Source: an uncultured Faecalibacterium sp. (GTDB lineage Bacteria > Bacillota > Clostridia > Oscillospirales > Ruminococcaceae). Taken from it: DNA of 64,000 nt. Each line of letters opens with the position of its first letter. Position 1 is the first letter of the stretch. A program made the translations under genes and the position numbers. The DNA lies in the NCBI GenBank assembly GCA_934539245.1, contig CAKTCK010000001.1, positions 1 through 64,000 on the forward strand, given 5' to 3'. Shown in pieces: positions 23,130 through 33,296 of the stretch. The notes under the pieces are model-generated. The model made no database searches, was not told the DNA's origin, and saw nothing but the letters and a program-made list of their open reading frames with translations.

Positions 23130-24521
23130 ATGATCGAGACCATTGCCACCGTCAATCAGGCGGTGAACAGCTTTATCTGGGGCATCCCCGCCATGGTGTG
23201 CATCATTGGCGTGGGCTTGCTGCTCAGTGTCCGCACGGGCTTTTTGCAGATCCGCAAATTCCCCTACGCCATCCGCACCACCGTGGGACGAATGTTCCGC
23301 AAGCGGGACGCTTCGGACGGTGCCATGACCCCTTTTCAGGCGGTTTGCACCGCGCTGGCGGGCACGGTGGGCACCGGCAACATTGCTGGTGTGGCGGGCG
23401 CTATCGCCATCGGCGGCCCGGGTGCCGTGTTCTGGATGTGGTGCTCTGCGCTGCTGGGGATGTGCACCAAGTTTGCCGAGGTGACGCTGGCTGTGCATTT
23501 CCGAGAGCGCAGCGACACCGGCGAGTGGGTGGGCGGCCCGATGTACTATATTAAAAACGGCCTTGGCCGTCGCTGGCAGTTTCTGGCTGTGCTGTACGCG
23601 CTGTTCGGCGTGCTGACCGTGTTCGGCACCGGCAACGCAACGCAGGTGAATACCATCGTGGCGGCAGTGGATACCGCTCTGCTGGAATACGGGCTTGTGG
23701 GCAGCGGCTTTCTGCCTACCCTCAACCTTATCGTGGGCATCCTTGTGGCTGTTCTGGTGGCGCTGGTGCTGCTGGGCGGCATCAAGCGCATTGGCAGCGT
23801 GAGCGAGAAGCTGGTGCCCTTTATGGCACTGTTCTATATTGTGCTGTCGGTAGGCGTGGTGGTGCTCAATTTCTCCCGCCTGCCCTATGTGCTGGAATCC
23901 ATCGTGGCGGGCGCGTTCAACCCCGCTGCCTTTACCGGCGGCACCATCGGCAGCCTGTTCGTCAGTATGCAAAAGGGCGTTTCCCGCGGCATCTTTTCCA
24001 ATGAGGCCGGTCTTGGCACCGGCTCCATCGCCCATGCCTGCGCCGACACCAAAAAGCCGGTCAAGCAGGGTATGTTCGGCATTTTTGAGGTGTTTGCCGA
24101 TACCATCGTCATCTGCACCCTGACCGCGCTGGTCATCCTGTGCAGCGGCACCCCGGTCAGCTACGGCGCAGCGGCCGGTGCCGAGCTGACCATCTCCGGT
24201 TTTACCACCACCTACGGCGGCTGGGCTTCCATTTTTACCGCTGTGGCGCTGTGCTGCTTTGCCTTTTCCACCATCATTGGCTGGGGTCTGTACGGTTCCC
24301 GCTTTCTGGTGTTCCTGTGCAAGAGCAACAAGGTGGCGCGTCCCTTCTTTGTGGTGTATTCTCTTGTGGCCATTCTGGGCGCTACCATGGATCTTGGTCT
24401 GCTGTGGAGCATCGCCGATACCTTTAACGGTCTGATGAGCATTCCCAACCTCATTGCACTGCTGCTGCTTTCCGGCACGGTGGTGCAGCTGACCCGCGCC
24501 TTTTTTGAATCGGAAGGGTGA
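23130..24521 (+). CDS. Sodium:alanine (AGCS) symporter
   Basis: 463 residues, about 11 membrane helices. Family signatures are TPFQAVCTALAGTVGTGNIA, IAIGGPGAVFWMW, VGGPMYYIKNGLG, SNEAGLGTGSIAHACA and FAFSTIIGWGLYGSRF. It imports alanine or glycine with Na+. I place the start at ATG 23130 with AGAGG 12 nt upstream; an ATG four codons earlier touches that site and is unlikely. It precedes an M29 aminopeptidase gene, again pairing an amino-acid carrier with a peptidase. Confidence 0.95.
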   Translation: MIETIATVNQAVNSFIWGIPAMVCIIGVGLLLSVRTGFLQIRKFPYAIRTTVGRMFRKRDASDGAMTPFQAVCTALAGTVGTGNIAGVAGAIAIGGPGAVFWMWCSALLGMCTKFAEVTLAVHFRERSDTGEWVGGPMYYIKNGLGRRWQFLAVLYALFGVLTVFGTGNATQVNTIVAAVDTALLEYGLVGSGFLPTLNLIVGILVAVLVALVLLGGIKRIGSVSEKLVPFMALFYIVLSVGVVVLNFSRLPYVLESIVAGAFNPAAFTGGTIGSLFVSMQKGVSRGIFSNEAGLGTGSIAHACADTKKPVKQGMFGIFEVFADTIVICTLTALVILCSGTPVSYGAAAGAELTISGFTTTYGGWASIFTAVALCCFAFSTIIGWGLYGSRFLVFLCKSNKVARPFFVVYSLVAILGATMDLGLLWSIADTFNGLMSIPNLIALLLLSGTVVQLTRAFFESEG

Positions 24522-24540
24522 GCGGTATTCCCGCCCATAG

Positions 24541-24569
24541 TGGACAGAAACGCCGGAACGCGGTATACT
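24541..24569 (+). promoter_or_regulatory. Promoter of the M29 aminopeptidase gene
   Basis: TGGACA, 17-bp spacer, TATACT, 44 bp before the GTG start. Confidence 0.65.
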
Positions 24570-24612
24570 GAGAGAAAAACAACGGTGGCTATGCACCACA
24601 GGAGGTTCTAAC

Positions 24613-25854
24613 GTGGAAAACTTTAACGAACTGCTGCAAAAGTATGCGGATTTTATCGTCCGGGTGGGTGTGAACCCGCAGCCGGGGCAGACTCTTATCA
24701 TCAACTGCCCGCTGGAGGGTGCCCCGCTGGCACGGCTGTGCGTGCGCAGCGCCTACGAGGCCGGTGCACGGGACGTGCAGGTGAACTGGCAGGATGATGC
24801 CGTTACCCGCATCCGCATGGAGCTGGGCAGCGAGGAGGCGTTGACCGACCACAAGGGCTGGCAGCTGCGCCGCTATCTGGACTACGCCGAGAGCGAGGGC
24901 AGTGTGTGCGTGCTGCACCTCATCGCGGACGACCCGGAACTGTTTGCCGGGCTGGACGGTGCCAAGATCAGCCGGGTGAACAGCTCGAACCGCAGCTTTA
25001 TGCAGCCGTGGCGGGAGTACACCATGAACGACCGGGTGCAGTGGTCCATCGCCGCTCTGCCCGCCGAGCCATGGGCGAAGAAGATGTTCCCGGAGCTGGA
25101 CACTGCCGCCGCCATTGAGGCACAGTGGAAGCTGATCTTTGATACCTGCCGCGTGACCGGCGGCGACCCGGTAGGGGAGTGGCAGAAGCATCTGGACCGC
25201 CTGAACGAGCTGGGCGCAAAGATGAACGCTCTGGATCTGGAAAGCGTGCATTTTGAAAGCGCCAACGGCACCGACCTGACCGTGGGTCTGGCCGAGCAGG
25301 CCGTGTGGGAGAGTGCCGGCAGCAAAAACGAGAAGGGGGTGCCCTTCCTGCCCAACATCCCCACCGAGGAGGTGTTCACCGCACCCCATAAGGATAAGGT
25401 GGACGGCATCGTTTACGGCACAAAGCCCTACGTCTTTAACGGGCAGCTGATCAAGAACTTCCATGTCACCTTCAAGGACGGCAAGGTGGTGGAGCACGGC
25501 GCGGACGAGGGCGCAGACCTGCTGGGTCAGCTGCTGGACACCGACGAGGGCGCACGCCACATCGGTGAGGTGGCACTGGTGCCCGCCTCCAGCCCCATCA
25601 ACCGCAGCGGCAAGCTGTTCTACAACACCCTGTTTGACGAGAACGCTGCCTGCCACATCGCCTTTGGCGACAGCTACCCCGGCACCACCGTGGGCGGCAC
25701 CGGCCTTTCCAAGGAAGAGCTGGCAGCCCGCGGCATGAACCACTCCTCCCTGCACGAGGATGTGATGGTGGGTGCAGAGGACAGCCGCATCACCGGCAAA
25801 TGCCGCGACGGCCGCACTGTACAGCTGTTCGAAAACGGCGTCTGGGTGCTGTAA
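24613..25854 (+). CDS. M29-family aminopeptidase
   Basis: 413 residues with GTG start 7 nt after GGAGG. The family (AmpS, AmpT, PepS) binds two metal ions; visible signatures are LQKYADFIVRVGVNPQPGQT, NIPTEEVFTAPHKDKVDGIV, a C-terminal DENAACHIAFGDSYPG and MNHSSLHEDVMVGAEDSRIT, with the conserved Glu and His ligands. It releases N-terminal residues from peptides in the cytoplasm. It has its own promoter after the AGCS gene. Confidence 0.95.
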   Translation: MENFNELLQKYADFIVRVGVNPQPGQTLIINCPLEGAPLARLCVRSAYEAGARDVQVNWQDDAVTRIRMELGSEEALTDHKGWQLRRYLDYAESEGSVCVLHLIADDPELFAGLDGAKISRVNSSNRSFMQPWREYTMNDRVQWSIAALPAEPWAKKMFPELDTAAAIEAQWKLIFDTCRVTGGDPVGEWQKHLDRLNELGAKMNALDLESVHFESANGTDLTVGLAEQAVWESAGSKNEKGVPFLPNIPTEEVFTAPHKDKVDGIVYGTKPYVFNGQLIKNFHVTFKDGKVVEHGADEGADLLGQLLDTDEGARHIGEVALVPASSPINRSGKLFYNTLFDENAACHIAFGDSYPGTTVGGTGLSKEELAARGMNHSSLHEDVMVGAEDSRITGKCRDGRTVQLFENGVWVL

Positions 25855-25898
25855 AAAGCCCCAAAGGGCGCACAACTGCAAAAAAATTGCGAAAATGC

Positions 25899-25980
25899 TT
25901 GCATAAATCGCAAGAGTATGCTATATTCTAGTAGTACGATATAGTTTAACCTGAAACGTGGGCCGCAAGGTCCGCGTTTC
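25899..25980 (+). promoter_or_regulatory. Promoter and leader hairpin of the rimP-nusA-infB operon
   Basis: TTGCAT (25899-25904), 17-bp spacer, TATATT (25922-25927). The leader forms a 12-bp hairpin, GAAACG-TGGGCC with a GCAA tetraloop and GGTCCG-CGTTTC (25953-25980), followed by TTGTTTGTTT. This looks like a leaky terminator or attenuator just before the rimP ribosome site, in front of the gene set that includes NusA. Confidence 0.6.
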
Positions 25981-26001
25981 TTGTTTGTTTGGAGGTTTTT
26001 T

Positions 26002-26487
26002 ATGGCGAAGCAGTCTGGCGGCAACACCGCGCAGAGAGTGGAAGCGCTTGTCCGTCCCACGGTGGAAGGCATGGGTCTGCGCCTGTGGGATGTGGTTTTT
26101 GAGAAGGAAGGGCCGGACTGGTATCTTCGCATCCTCATCGACCGGGACGGCACCATGGATACCGACACCTGTGCAGAGGTGTCCCACGCACTGGACCCCA
26201 TTCTGGATGAGGCAGACCCCATCGACCAGAGCTATTATCTGGAGGTAGGCAGCCCCGGCCTTGGCCGCAAGCTGACCCGCCCGGAGCACTACGAGGCGCT
26301 CAAGGGCCAGAAGGTGCGGGCAAAGCTCATCCGCCCCAACGCTGACGGCGTGCGGGAGCTTTCCGGCATCCTGACCGGCCGCGAGGGCAGCACCGTGACG
26401 CTGGAAACCGAGAACGGCCCCGTGACCTTTGAAGTAAATGCAGCCTCCGGCGTGCAGCTGTGCGACGACGAGGATCTGTTCAACTGA
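26002..26487 (+). CDS. rimP: Ribosome maturation factor RimP
   Basis: 161 residues. The two-domain RimP fold is shown by VRPTVEGMGLRLWDVVFEKE, YLRILIDRDG, CAEVSHALDPILDEADPI and YYLEVGSPGLGRKLTRPEHY, with a C-terminal SH3-like domain (about 95-160). It assists maturation of the 30S subunit. ATG 26002 has TTGGAGG. It is first in the operon, 56 bp before nusA, the standard order. Confidence 0.97.
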   Translation: MAKQSGGNTAQRVEALVRPTVEGMGLRLWDVVFEKEGPDWYLRILIDRDGTMDTDTCAEVSHALDPILDEADPIDQSYYLEVGSPGLGRKLTRPEHYEALKGQKVRAKLIRPNADGVRELSGILTGREGSTVTLETENGPVTFEVNAASGVQLCDDEDLFN

Positions 26488-26543
26488 GAAGTATCATCTC
26501 TGATGGAGAAAAGAGAACAAAATATATAGGAGGAACCCGAAAA

Positions 26544-27650
26544 ATGACAGCAGCGAATAAGGACTTTTTTGAAGCGCTCTCCATGCTGGAGCATGAGCGC
26601 GGCATCACCGCAGAGTATCTGATCGAAAAGATCAAGGCGGCCATCATCATTGCCGTCAAGAAGAACTATGAGGTCGAGGAGGATCACATCCGTGTGGACA
26701 TCGACCCCGACACCGGCCGCTTTGATGTGGCACTGATCCAGGACATCGTGGCAGACGAGGACTGGTACGACGAGCACGCTGAGATCGGTGTGACCGAGGC
26801 ACGCAAGATCCGCAGCAGCTACGAGGTGGGCGACCGCATCATCACCCCGCTCAAGACCCGCGATTTTGGCCGCATTGCCGCCCAGACCGCAAAGCACGTC
26901 ATCCGTCAGGGCATCCGCGAGGCCGAGCGTAACCAGCAGCTCAGCGAGATCCAGTCCCGCGCACATGACATCGTGCAGGCCACCGTTACCCGCGTGGATA
27001 CCGAGAAGGGCATTGTTGCACTGGATCTGGGCAAGGGCGGCGAGGCTGTTCTGCCCCGCAACGAGCAGGTGCCCGGCGAGGTGTACACCGAGGGCGAGAC
27101 CCTGCAGGTCTACATCGTGGACGTGGTCAGCACCGAGCGCGGCCCCCGCGTGATGATCAGCCGCACCCATCCCGGCCTTGTCAAGCGCCTGTTTGAGCTG
27201 GAAGTGCCCGAAATCTTTGACGGCACTGTGGAGGTGAAGGCCATCAGCCGCGAAGCTGGTGCCCGCACCAAGATGGCTGTCTGGTCCAAGGACCCCAACG
27301 TCAACCCTGTCTCCGCCTGCATCGGCGAGCACGGCGCCCGTGTGGCTGCTGTTGTGGAAAAGCTGGGCGGCGAGAAGATCGACATCGTCAAGTGGAGCGA
27401 GGATATCTCTGAGTTCATCTCCGCAGCCCTGAGCCCCGCCAAGGTGGTCAAGGTGGAGCTGCTGCCCGGCGAGACCCGCTCCTGCCGTGTCACCGTGCCC
27501 GACCAGCAGCTGAGCCTGGCCATCGGCAACAAGGGTCAGAACGCCCGCCTGTGCGCCCGCCTGACCGGCTACAACATTGATATCCGTCCCGAGAGCGGCT
27601 ACTACGGCGAGGACGAGGAGCCCAAGAAGGACGCAGCAGACGCTGAATAA
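26544..27650 (+). CDS. nusA: Transcription termination/antitermination factor NusA
   Basis: 368 residues, the short Gram-positive form without C-terminal acidic repeats. Order: N-terminal RNA-polymerase-binding domain (about 1-125), S1 domain (about 135-200, IVQATVTRVDTEKGIVALDL), then two KH domains (ISREAGARTKMAVWSKDPNV with ACIGEHGARVAAVVEKL, and LSLAIGNKGQNARLCARLTG). It controls pausing, termination and antitermination. TAGGAGGAA precedes ATG 26544. Confidence 0.98.
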   Translation: MTAANKDFFEALSMLEHERGITAEYLIEKIKAAIIIAVKKNYEVEEDHIRVDIDPDTGRFDVALIQDIVADEDWYDEHAEIGVTEARKIRSSYEVGDRIITPLKTRDFGRIAAQTAKHVIRQGIREAERNQQLSEIQSRAHDIVQATVTRVDTEKGIVALDLGKGGEAVLPRNEQVPGEVYTEGETLQVYIVDVVSTERGPRVMISRTHPGLVKRLFELEVPEIFDGTVEVKAISREAGARTKMAVWSKDPNVNPVSACIGEHGARVAAVVEKLGGEKIDIVKWSEDISEFISAALSPAKVVKVELLPGETRSCRVTVPDQQLSLAIGNKGQNARLCARLTGYNIDIRPESGYYGEDEEPKKDAADAE

Positions 27651-27683
27651 GCCCGGCACCATCTGCCGAAGGAGGGAAACCGG

Positions 27684-27983
27684 ATGGCACAAAAAAAGAT
27701 CCCTGCCCGCCAGTGCATCGGCTGCATGACCAGCCGCCCCAAAAAGGAGCTGGTGCGCGTGGTGCGCGCACCCAGCGGGGAGATCAGCATTGATCTGGTA
27801 GGCAAAAAGCCGGGGCGCGGCGCATATCTCTGCCCTGACCCGGACTGCCTGACCAAGGCAAAGAAGAAAAAGGCGCTGGAGCGCTGCTTTGAGCAGCCGG
27901 TCCCCGCCGAGGTATACGACGCGCTGGCTGTACAGCTGGCCGCAGCCGCAAAGGAGGCAGCAGCCGATGGCAAAAAAGAATAA
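27684..27983 (+). CDS. ylxR: YlxR/RnpM RNA-binding protein (DUF448)
   Basis: 99 residues. ARQCIGCMTSRPKKELVRVV, then GKKPGRGAYLCPDPDCL is the YlxR signature, with four Cys in C-x2-C and C-x4-C arrangement. In Bacillus the orthologue binds RNase P RNA and modulates it. AAGGAGG precedes the ATG. Its 3' end overlaps ylxQ by 17 nt. Confidence 0.93.
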   Translation: MAQKKIPARQCIGCMTSRPKKELVRVVRAPSGEISIDLVGKKPGRGAYLCPDPDCLTKAKKKKALERCFEQPVPAEVYDALAVQLAAAAKEAAADGKKE

Positions 27984-28344
27984 CGCCCCCGCAAAACCCA
28001 AGCTGCCCCCGGAAGAGGCGCTGTATCAGGCCGTGAGCCTGTGCCGCAAGGCCGGTGCGCTGACCATGGGCTTTGACGCCGTGGAGGAAGCCTGCGTAAA
28101 AAGCAAGGCGTGGCTGGTGATGACCGCATCGGACATCAGCCCCAAGACTTTGCAGCGTTTGAACTATGCTGTGGGCGACTTAGTGGACGTGTTCACTATG
28201 CCGCTGACGCAGGATAAGCTGGCCGATATCAGCCACAAGCCCGTGGCTGTTTACGCGGTGACCGACCGCAACCTCGCAAAGCTCTGCTTCGACCGCCTGT
28301 CGGACTGCGGAGCAATCAAAAATGAGGAGGATATGAGCGAATGA
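27967..28344 (+). CDS. ylxQ: L7Ae/L30e-family ribosomal-like protein (YlxQ)
   Basis: 125 residues. [39 protein letters not shown] and [19 protein letters not shown] follow the L7Ae fold of kink-turn RNA-binding proteins. The ATG at 27967 has AAAGGAGG 8 nt upstream, inside the end of ylxR; the stop overlaps the infB start by 4 nt (ATGA), so translation is coupled throughout. Its role is ribosome-associated but not well defined. Confidence 0.9.
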   Translation: MAKKNNAPAKPKLPPEEALYQAVSLCRKAGALTMGFDAVEEACVKSKAWLVMTASDISPKTLQRLNYAVGDLVDVFTMPLTQDKLADISHKPVAVYAVTDRNLAKLCFDRLSDCGAIKNEEDMSE

Positions 28345-30821
28345 TCGTAAAATATAAAGTGAGTGACTTTGCAAAGGATCTGAACCTTTCTGCAAAGAAG
28401 GTGCTGGACGAGCTGACCGCTATGGGCAGCACCGGCAAGAAGAACAGCTCCAATCTGGAGGAGAACGAGCTGAACTACCTGCTGGAGAAGTTCAGCAAGG
28501 ACAACAGCGTGGCGAATCTGGACGAGTTCTTGAACAGCGCCAAGGCTCCCAAGGAGGATCCCAAGGCCGAGAAGAAGGCTGACCAGAAAGCCGAAAAGAA
28601 GGCTGAAAAGAAGCCCGAGGCTCCCAAGGCTGACAAAAAGCCCCAGCAGCCCGCCGCAAAGGCTGAGCAGCCCAAGGCAAACAACAATAATAACAACAAT
28701 AAGCACGGCGACAAGAAGCCCGAGCAGCACAAGAAGCGCGAGGAAAAGACCGTTTCCTTCAGCGAGCTGGCACGCGAGACCGGCGCAAAGGCTGCTGCTG
28801 CCCCCGCACAGGCAGTCTCTGTCCGCCGCGAGGACAATCAGGTCACCGTGGATACCCGCACTGTGGATATGAACGTGGACCGCTTCGATGCCCGTTACGA
28901 TGATCTGGCCTCTACCAAGAACACCGAGAACCGCCGCAAGCCCACCCCGCAGGGCAACAAGCAGAAGTTCACCCAGCGCGGCCAGCGCCAGCGCCAGCAG
29001 TTCCAGAAGGGCAAGCGCGAGACCGAGTTCGAGCGTCTGCAGCGCATCCAGCTGGAGAAGGCCCGCAACGCCCAGCTGAAGGTGCTGATCCCCGACGAGA
29101 TCACCGTGGGCGAGCTGGCAGCCCGTCTGAAGCAGCAGGCCGGTAAGGTCATTGCCAAGTTCATGCAGATGGGCGAGATGCACGCCATCAACGATGTGAT
29201 CGATTTCGACACCGCATCTCTGCTGGCAGAGGAGTTCCACGCAAAGGTCGAGCACGAGGTGCACGTTACCATCGAGGAGCGTCTGTTCACGCAGGAAGAG
29301 GATGCACAGGAGGATCTGGTGGAGCGTCCCCCGGTGGTCTGTGTCATGGGTCACGTTGACCACGGCAAGACCAGTATTCTGGATGCTATCCGCAAGACCA
29401 ACGTCACCGCAGGTGAGGCCGGCGGCATCACGCAGGCTATCGGTGCATATCAGGTGCGCATCAACGACAGCAAGATTACCTTCCTCGACACCCCGGGTCA
29501 CGAGGCTTTCACCTCCATGCGTGCCCGTGGTGCCAACATGACCGATATCGCTATTCTGGTCGTGGCTGCTGATGACGGCATCATGCCCCAGACCATCGAG
29601 TCCATCAATCACGCCAAGGCTGCTGAGGTCAAGGTGATCGTTGCCATCAACAAGATGGATAAGCCCACCGCCAACCCCGAGCGCGTGAAGGAGAGCCTGA
29701 CCAAGTACGGCCTGATCCCCGAGGACTGGGGCGGAGATGTGGCTTGCATCCCCGTGTCTGCACTGACTGGTATGGGCATCAACGACCTGCTGGAGCGCGT
29801 TGCGCTGGAAGCTGAGGTCATGGAGCTGAAGGCCAACCCCAACCGCCGCGCCAAGGGCGCTGTGGTCGAGGCTCGTCTGGACAAGGGTCAGGGCCCCATC
29901 GCCACCATTCTGGTGCAGAACGGCACCCTGCACGCCGGTGATGTCATCATTGCCGGTACCGCTGTGGGTCGTGTGCGTACCATGCGCAATGACAAGGGTC
30001 AGCTGCTCACCGATGCCGGCCCCTCCACCCCTGTGGAGATCACCGGTCTGACCGCCGTGCCCGAGGCCGGCGACCTGTTCGAGGCTGTTGAGGACGAGCG
30101 TCTGGCCCGTGAGCTGGCAGAGCAGCGCATCGCTGCCGCCAAGGAGAAACAGTTCTCCTCCTTCCAGAAGGTCACGCTGGATAACCTGTTCAGCCAGATG
30201 GCACAGAACGACATGAAGGAACTGGCCATCGTGGTCAAGGCCGACGTGCAGGGCTCTGCCGAGGCTGTGAAGCAGAGTCTGGAGAAGATCTCCAACGATG
30301 AGGTGCGCGTGCGCGTCATCCACGCCGGTGTCGGCGCCATCAGCAAGTCCGACGTCGATCTGGCCGATGCCTCCAACGCCATCATCATCGGCTTCAACGT
30401 TCGCCCGGACAATGTGGCTAAGGAAGAAGCCGCTGCTACCAAGGTGGAAATGCGTATGTACCGCGTCATCTACGATGCCATCAACGATGTCACCGACGCT
30501 ATGAAGGGTATGCTGGCACCCAAGTTCCGCGAGGTCGCTCTGGGCGAGTTGCAGGTGCGTCAGGTGTACAAGATCTCCAACGTGGGCACCGTTGCAGGCT
30601 GCCGCGTGACCAGCGGCAAGATCACCCGCGACAGCAAGGTGCGCGTGGTGCGTGACGGCATCGTCATCGCCGAGGACGAGATCGCATCCCTGAAGCGCTT
30701 CAAGGATGACGCCAAGGAAGTGGCCGAGGGCTACGAGTGCGGCGTGACCCTGGAGAAGTTTGCGGACGTCAAGGAAGGCGACGTGTACGAGGCCTTCAAG
30801 ATGGAAGAATACCGCGACTAA
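28341..30821 (+). CDS. infB: Translation initiation factor IF-2
   Basis: 826 residues. An IF2 N-terminal domain (about 1-50) is followed by a low-complexity Lys/Ala/Gln/Asn linker (about 65-240, including a run of seven Asn), then the GTPase core: [16 protein letters not shown] (G1), [16 protein letters not shown] (G3), AINKMDKP (G4). Domains II, III and IV follow to the C-terminal initiator-tRNA-binding domain ([20 protein letters not shown]). It positions fMet-tRNA on the 30S subunit. Confidence 0.98.
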   Translation: MIVKYKVSDFAKDLNLSAKKVLDELTAMGSTGKKNSSNLEENELNYLLEKFSKDNSVANLDEFLNSAKAPKEDPKAEKKADQKAEKKAEKKPEAPKADKKPQQPAAKAEQPKANNNNNNNKHGDKKPEQHKKREEKTVSFSELARETGAKAAAAPAQAVSVRREDNQVTVDTRTVDMNVDRFDARYDDLASTKNTENRRKPTPQGNKQKFTQRGQRQRQQFQKGKRETEFERLQRIQLEKARNAQLKVLIPDEITVGELAARLKQQAGKVIAKFMQMGEMHAINDVIDFDTASLLAEEFHAKVEHEVHVTIEERLFTQEEDAQEDLVERPPVVCVMGHVDHGKTSILDAIRKTNVTAGEAGGITQAIGAYQVRINDSKITFLDTPGHEAFTSMRARGANMTDIAILVVAADDGIMPQTIESINHAKAAEVKVIVAINKMDKPTANPERVKESLTKYGLIPEDWGGDVACIPVSALTGMGINDLLERVALEAEVMELKANPNRRAKGAVVEARLDKGQGPIATILVQNGTLHAGDVIIAGTAVGRVRTMRNDKGQLLTDAGPSTPVEITGLTAVPEAGDLFEAVEDERLARELAEQRIAAAKEKQFSSFQKVTLDNLFSQMAQNDMKELAIVVKADVQGSAEAVKQSLEKISNDEVRVRVIHAGVGAISKSDVDLADASNAIIIGFNVRPDNVAKEEAAATKVEMRMYRVIYDAINDVTDAMKGMLAPKFREVALGELQVRQVYKISNVGTVAGCRVTSGKITRDSKVRVVRDGIVIAEDEIASLKRFKDDAKEVAEGYECGVTLEKFADVKEGDVYEAFKMEEYRD

Positions 30822-30831
30822 GATTTAAAAT

Positions 30832-30969
30832 AACCCTCTCCGTCATTGCTGACGCAATGCCGCCTCTCCCGAGGCAGGAGGCTTGCAGAGAAACGGAAAA
30901 GCATCCCGTATCCACGCAAAAAGCTCGCCCATCGGGAGAGCTGCCAAGCGAAGCGAGGCTGAGAGGGTT
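30832..30969. repeat. AACCCTCTC...GAGAGGGTT inverted-repeat element, copy 1 (infB-rbfA gap)
   Basis: 138 bp bounded by AACCCTCTC and GAGAGGGTT. It contains CATTGCTGACGCAATG and AGCTCGCCCATCGGGAGAGCT, also self-complementary. It lies between two cotranscribed genes and so will be part of the mRNA. Related units are at 43578-43692, 48316-48445, 50498-50630 and 55712-55908. Confidence 0.75.
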
Positions 30970-30991
30970 TTCTTTTTAAAGGAGAAACGGA

Positions 30992-31384
30992 ATGTCTCAG
31001 AAAAATATGGGCCGTCTTGCGCAGGATATGAAGCGCGAGGTCATTGCCATCATCGGCCGGCTGAAGGACCCGCGGCTGGAGGGCGGTCTGCTGACCGTCA
31101 CCCGTCTGGACGTGACGCCGGATCTGGATGTGGCAAAGGTGTATGTAAGCGTGATGGGCCGTGCAGACGGCCCCAAACCCGCTATTGAAGCGCTGAACCG
31201 TGCCGCAGGCCATGTGCGCACCGAGGTCAGCAAAAAAATGCACATCCGCAAGGCACCCCGCTTCATCTTTGTGGAGGATGACGGTGCTGCCTACGCCGCC
31301 CACATCAACGAGCTGCTGCGCAGCCTGAACGTGAACGGCGAGGAGGAAGCACAGCCTGCTGATACCGAACAGACCGAGGATTGA
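30992..31384 (+). CDS. rbfA: Ribosome-binding factor A
   Basis: 130 residues. KREVIAIIGRLKDPRLEGG, LTVTRLDVTPDLDVAKVYVS and RTEVSKKMHIRKAPRFIFVE define the KH-like RbfA fold, followed by an acidic tail. It acts in late 30S maturation and cold adaptation. AAAGGAGAAA precedes the ATG. Confidence 0.96.
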   Translation: MSQKNMGRLAQDMKREVIAIIGRLKDPRLEGGLLTVTRLDVTPDLDVAKVYVSVMGRADGPKPAIEALNRAAGHVRTEVSKKMHIRKAPRFIFVEDDGAAYAAHINELLRSLNVNGEEEAQPADTEQTED

Positions 31385-31413
31385 CTGCCTTTGCGGAAAG
31401 GATGGATCATTGG

Positions 31414-32391
31414 ATGACAGAACAACTGAATGTGCAGCAGATGGCGCAGCGCCTGCTGGCTGCGGACAACATTTTGATTCTGTGCCACAAAAACCCGGAC
31501 GGTGACACCATCGGCTGCGGCAGCGCCCTGTACTATGCGCTCAAAGCGCTGGAAAAAACAACAGCGGTGCTCTGCTCCGATGTCATTCCGTCCCGCTACG
31601 CCTTTACAAACCCACGGCTGTTCAAGGGCGAGTTCGAGCCCCGCACTGTGATTGCGGTAGATGTGGCTGGGTTGCAGCTGTTTGGCGAAAATAACGGTGT
31701 GCCGCAGTACGCACGCCATGTGGACCTGTGCATCGACCACCATGCAGGCAACAACGGCTATGCCGATTTTACCCTTCTGGATGCCGGGGCCGCTGCGGCA
31801 GCGGAGCTGCTGTATCAGGTCATCGTGGAGATGGGCGTGTCCATCACCCCCCACATTGCGGACTGTCTGTATACCGGCATTGCCACCGACACCGGCTGCT
31901 TCAAGTTCTCCTCCACCACAGCCAACACCCACACGGTGGCGGCAAAGCTTATTGAAGCCGGCTGCCATGTGGAGGAGCTGAACACCCTGCTCTTCGACAC
32001 AAAGCCCCGTGCCCGCATGGAGGCCGAGCGCATCGCCCGCAACCATCTGGAGTACTATCTGGACGGCCGCTGCGCCCTGATCTACCTGACTCGGGACGAG
32101 ATCCGGCAGAGCGGGGTAGACCCTGCGGACCTGGAGGAGCTGACCAGCCTGCCCATCAGCATCGAGGGGGTCAAGGTCGGCCTGACCCTGCGCCAGCAGC
32201 CCGGCGGCAGCTACCGCATCAGTGTGCGCACCGCAAAGGGCGTGGACGCCTGTGCCATCGCCCGGCGGCTGGGCGGCGGCGGGCACACCCGCGCAGCGGG
32301 CTGTGAGCTGCTGGGCGACCTTGAAAACACCAAAAACGCGATCCTTGCAGAGGTGGAAGCCGAGCTGGACGCACCGCAGGAGGAAGCATGA
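31414..32391 (+). CDS. nrnA: NrnA-type DHH/DHHA1 oligoribonuclease/pAp phosphatase
   Basis: 325 residues. DHH motifs are ILCHKNPDGDTIGCGSAL, CIDHHAGNNGYAD (the DHH triad) and CLYTGIATDTGCFKFS; the C-terminal DHHA1 domain ends in RRLGGGGHTRAAGCEL. It degrades short RNA oligomers and may dephosphorylate pAp. I start it at ATG 31414, with AAAGGA about 12 nt upstream; a TTG at 31381 overlapping the rbfA stop is an alternative. It lies in the usual place between rbfA and truB. Confidence 0.9.
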   Translation: MTEQLNVQQMAQRLLAADNILILCHKNPDGDTIGCGSALYYALKALEKTTAVLCSDVIPSRYAFTNPRLFKGEFEPRTVIAVDVAGLQLFGENNGVPQYARHVDLCIDHHAGNNGYADFTLLDAGAAAAAELLYQVIVEMGVSITPHIADCLYTGIATDTGCFKFSSTTANTHTVAAKLIEAGCHVEELNTLLFDTKPRARMEAERIARNHLEYYLDGRCALIYLTRDEIRQSGVDPADLEELTSLPISIEGVKVGLTLRQQPGGSYRISVRTAKGVDACAIARRLGGGGHTRAAGCELLGDLENTKNAILAEVEAELDAPQEEA

Positions 32392-33275
32392 TGCAGGGCA
32401 TCCTGATCGTAGACAAGCCCATGGACTGGACCAGCTTTGACGTGGTGGCAAAGCTGCGCGGTGTGCTGGGCACCCGCAAGCTGGGGCACAGCGGTACGCT
32501 GGACCCCATGGCCACCGGCGTTCTGCCGGTGTTCTGCGGCGGTGCCAGCAAGGCGGTGGATTTGCAGCTGAACCACGACAAGACCTACCGCGCCACTCTG
32601 CGCTTGGGTGCACGCACCGATACCGGCGATAGCACCGGCACGGTGCTGGAAACTGCCCCCGTCACCGCCGGGGAAAAGGAATTGCTGGCTGTGCTGCCGC
32701 AGTTTATCGGCCCGCAGATGCAGGTGCCGCCCATGTACTCGGCGGTCAAAATCAACGGTCAGCCGCTGTATAAGCTGGCCCGCGAGGGCGTGACCGTGGA
32801 GCGCAAGGCGCGCCCCATTGAGATTTACGGCATCGAGTACGGCGGCAGTCCGGCAGAAAACGAGTATGTGCTGACGGTGCGCTGCTCCAAGGGCACCTAT
32901 ATCCGCACTCTGCTGGAGGATATCGCCGCCGCCATGGGGCAGAAGGGCACCATGAGCGCGCTGCGCCGCACTTTTGCCGGTCTGTACACCGAAGCAGACG
33001 CCCACACGCTGGAAGAAATTCTTGCCGCAAAGGAGCAGGGAAGCGCTGCGCTGGAAGCACTGATGCTGCCGGTGGAAAGCGTGTTCACCCCGCTGCCGCT
33101 GCTGGTGGTGGAGCCATGGGTGGAGCAGCATTTGTACAACGGCTGCCCCACCAGCCGCTACCCCGCAGCAGACGGACGCTACCGGGTGCGCAATGCCGCC
33201 GGGCAGTTCCTTGGCCTTGCCAACATCACCGGCGGAGTGCTCCGGGTGGAAAAACTGTTCGTGGAACGTAATTGA
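32388..33275 (+). CDS. truB: tRNA pseudouridine-55 synthase TruB
   Basis: 295 residues. LIVDKPMDWTSFDVVAKLR, KLGHSGTLDPMATGVLPV with catalytic Asp39, and MYSAVKINGQPLYKLAREG are the family motifs. It makes the pseudouridine in the T loop of tRNA. AGGAGG lies before ATGATG; the first ATG (32388) overlaps the nrnA stop. Confidence 0.97.
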   Translation: MMQGILIVDKPMDWTSFDVVAKLRGVLGTRKLGHSGTLDPMATGVLPVFCGGASKAVDLQLNHDKTYRATLRLGARTDTGDSTGTVLETAPVTAGEKELLAVLPQFIGPQMQVPPMYSAVKINGQPLYKLAREGVTVERKARPIEIYGIEYGGSPAENEYVLTVRCSKGTYIRTLLEDIAAAMGQKGTMSALRRTFAGLYTEADAHTLEEILAAKEQGSAALEALMLPVESVFTPLPLLVVEPWVEQHLYNGCPTSRYPAADGRYRVRNAAGQFLGLANITGGVLRVEKLFVERN

Positions 33276-33296
33276 GCAATAAAGGAAACAAGACCC

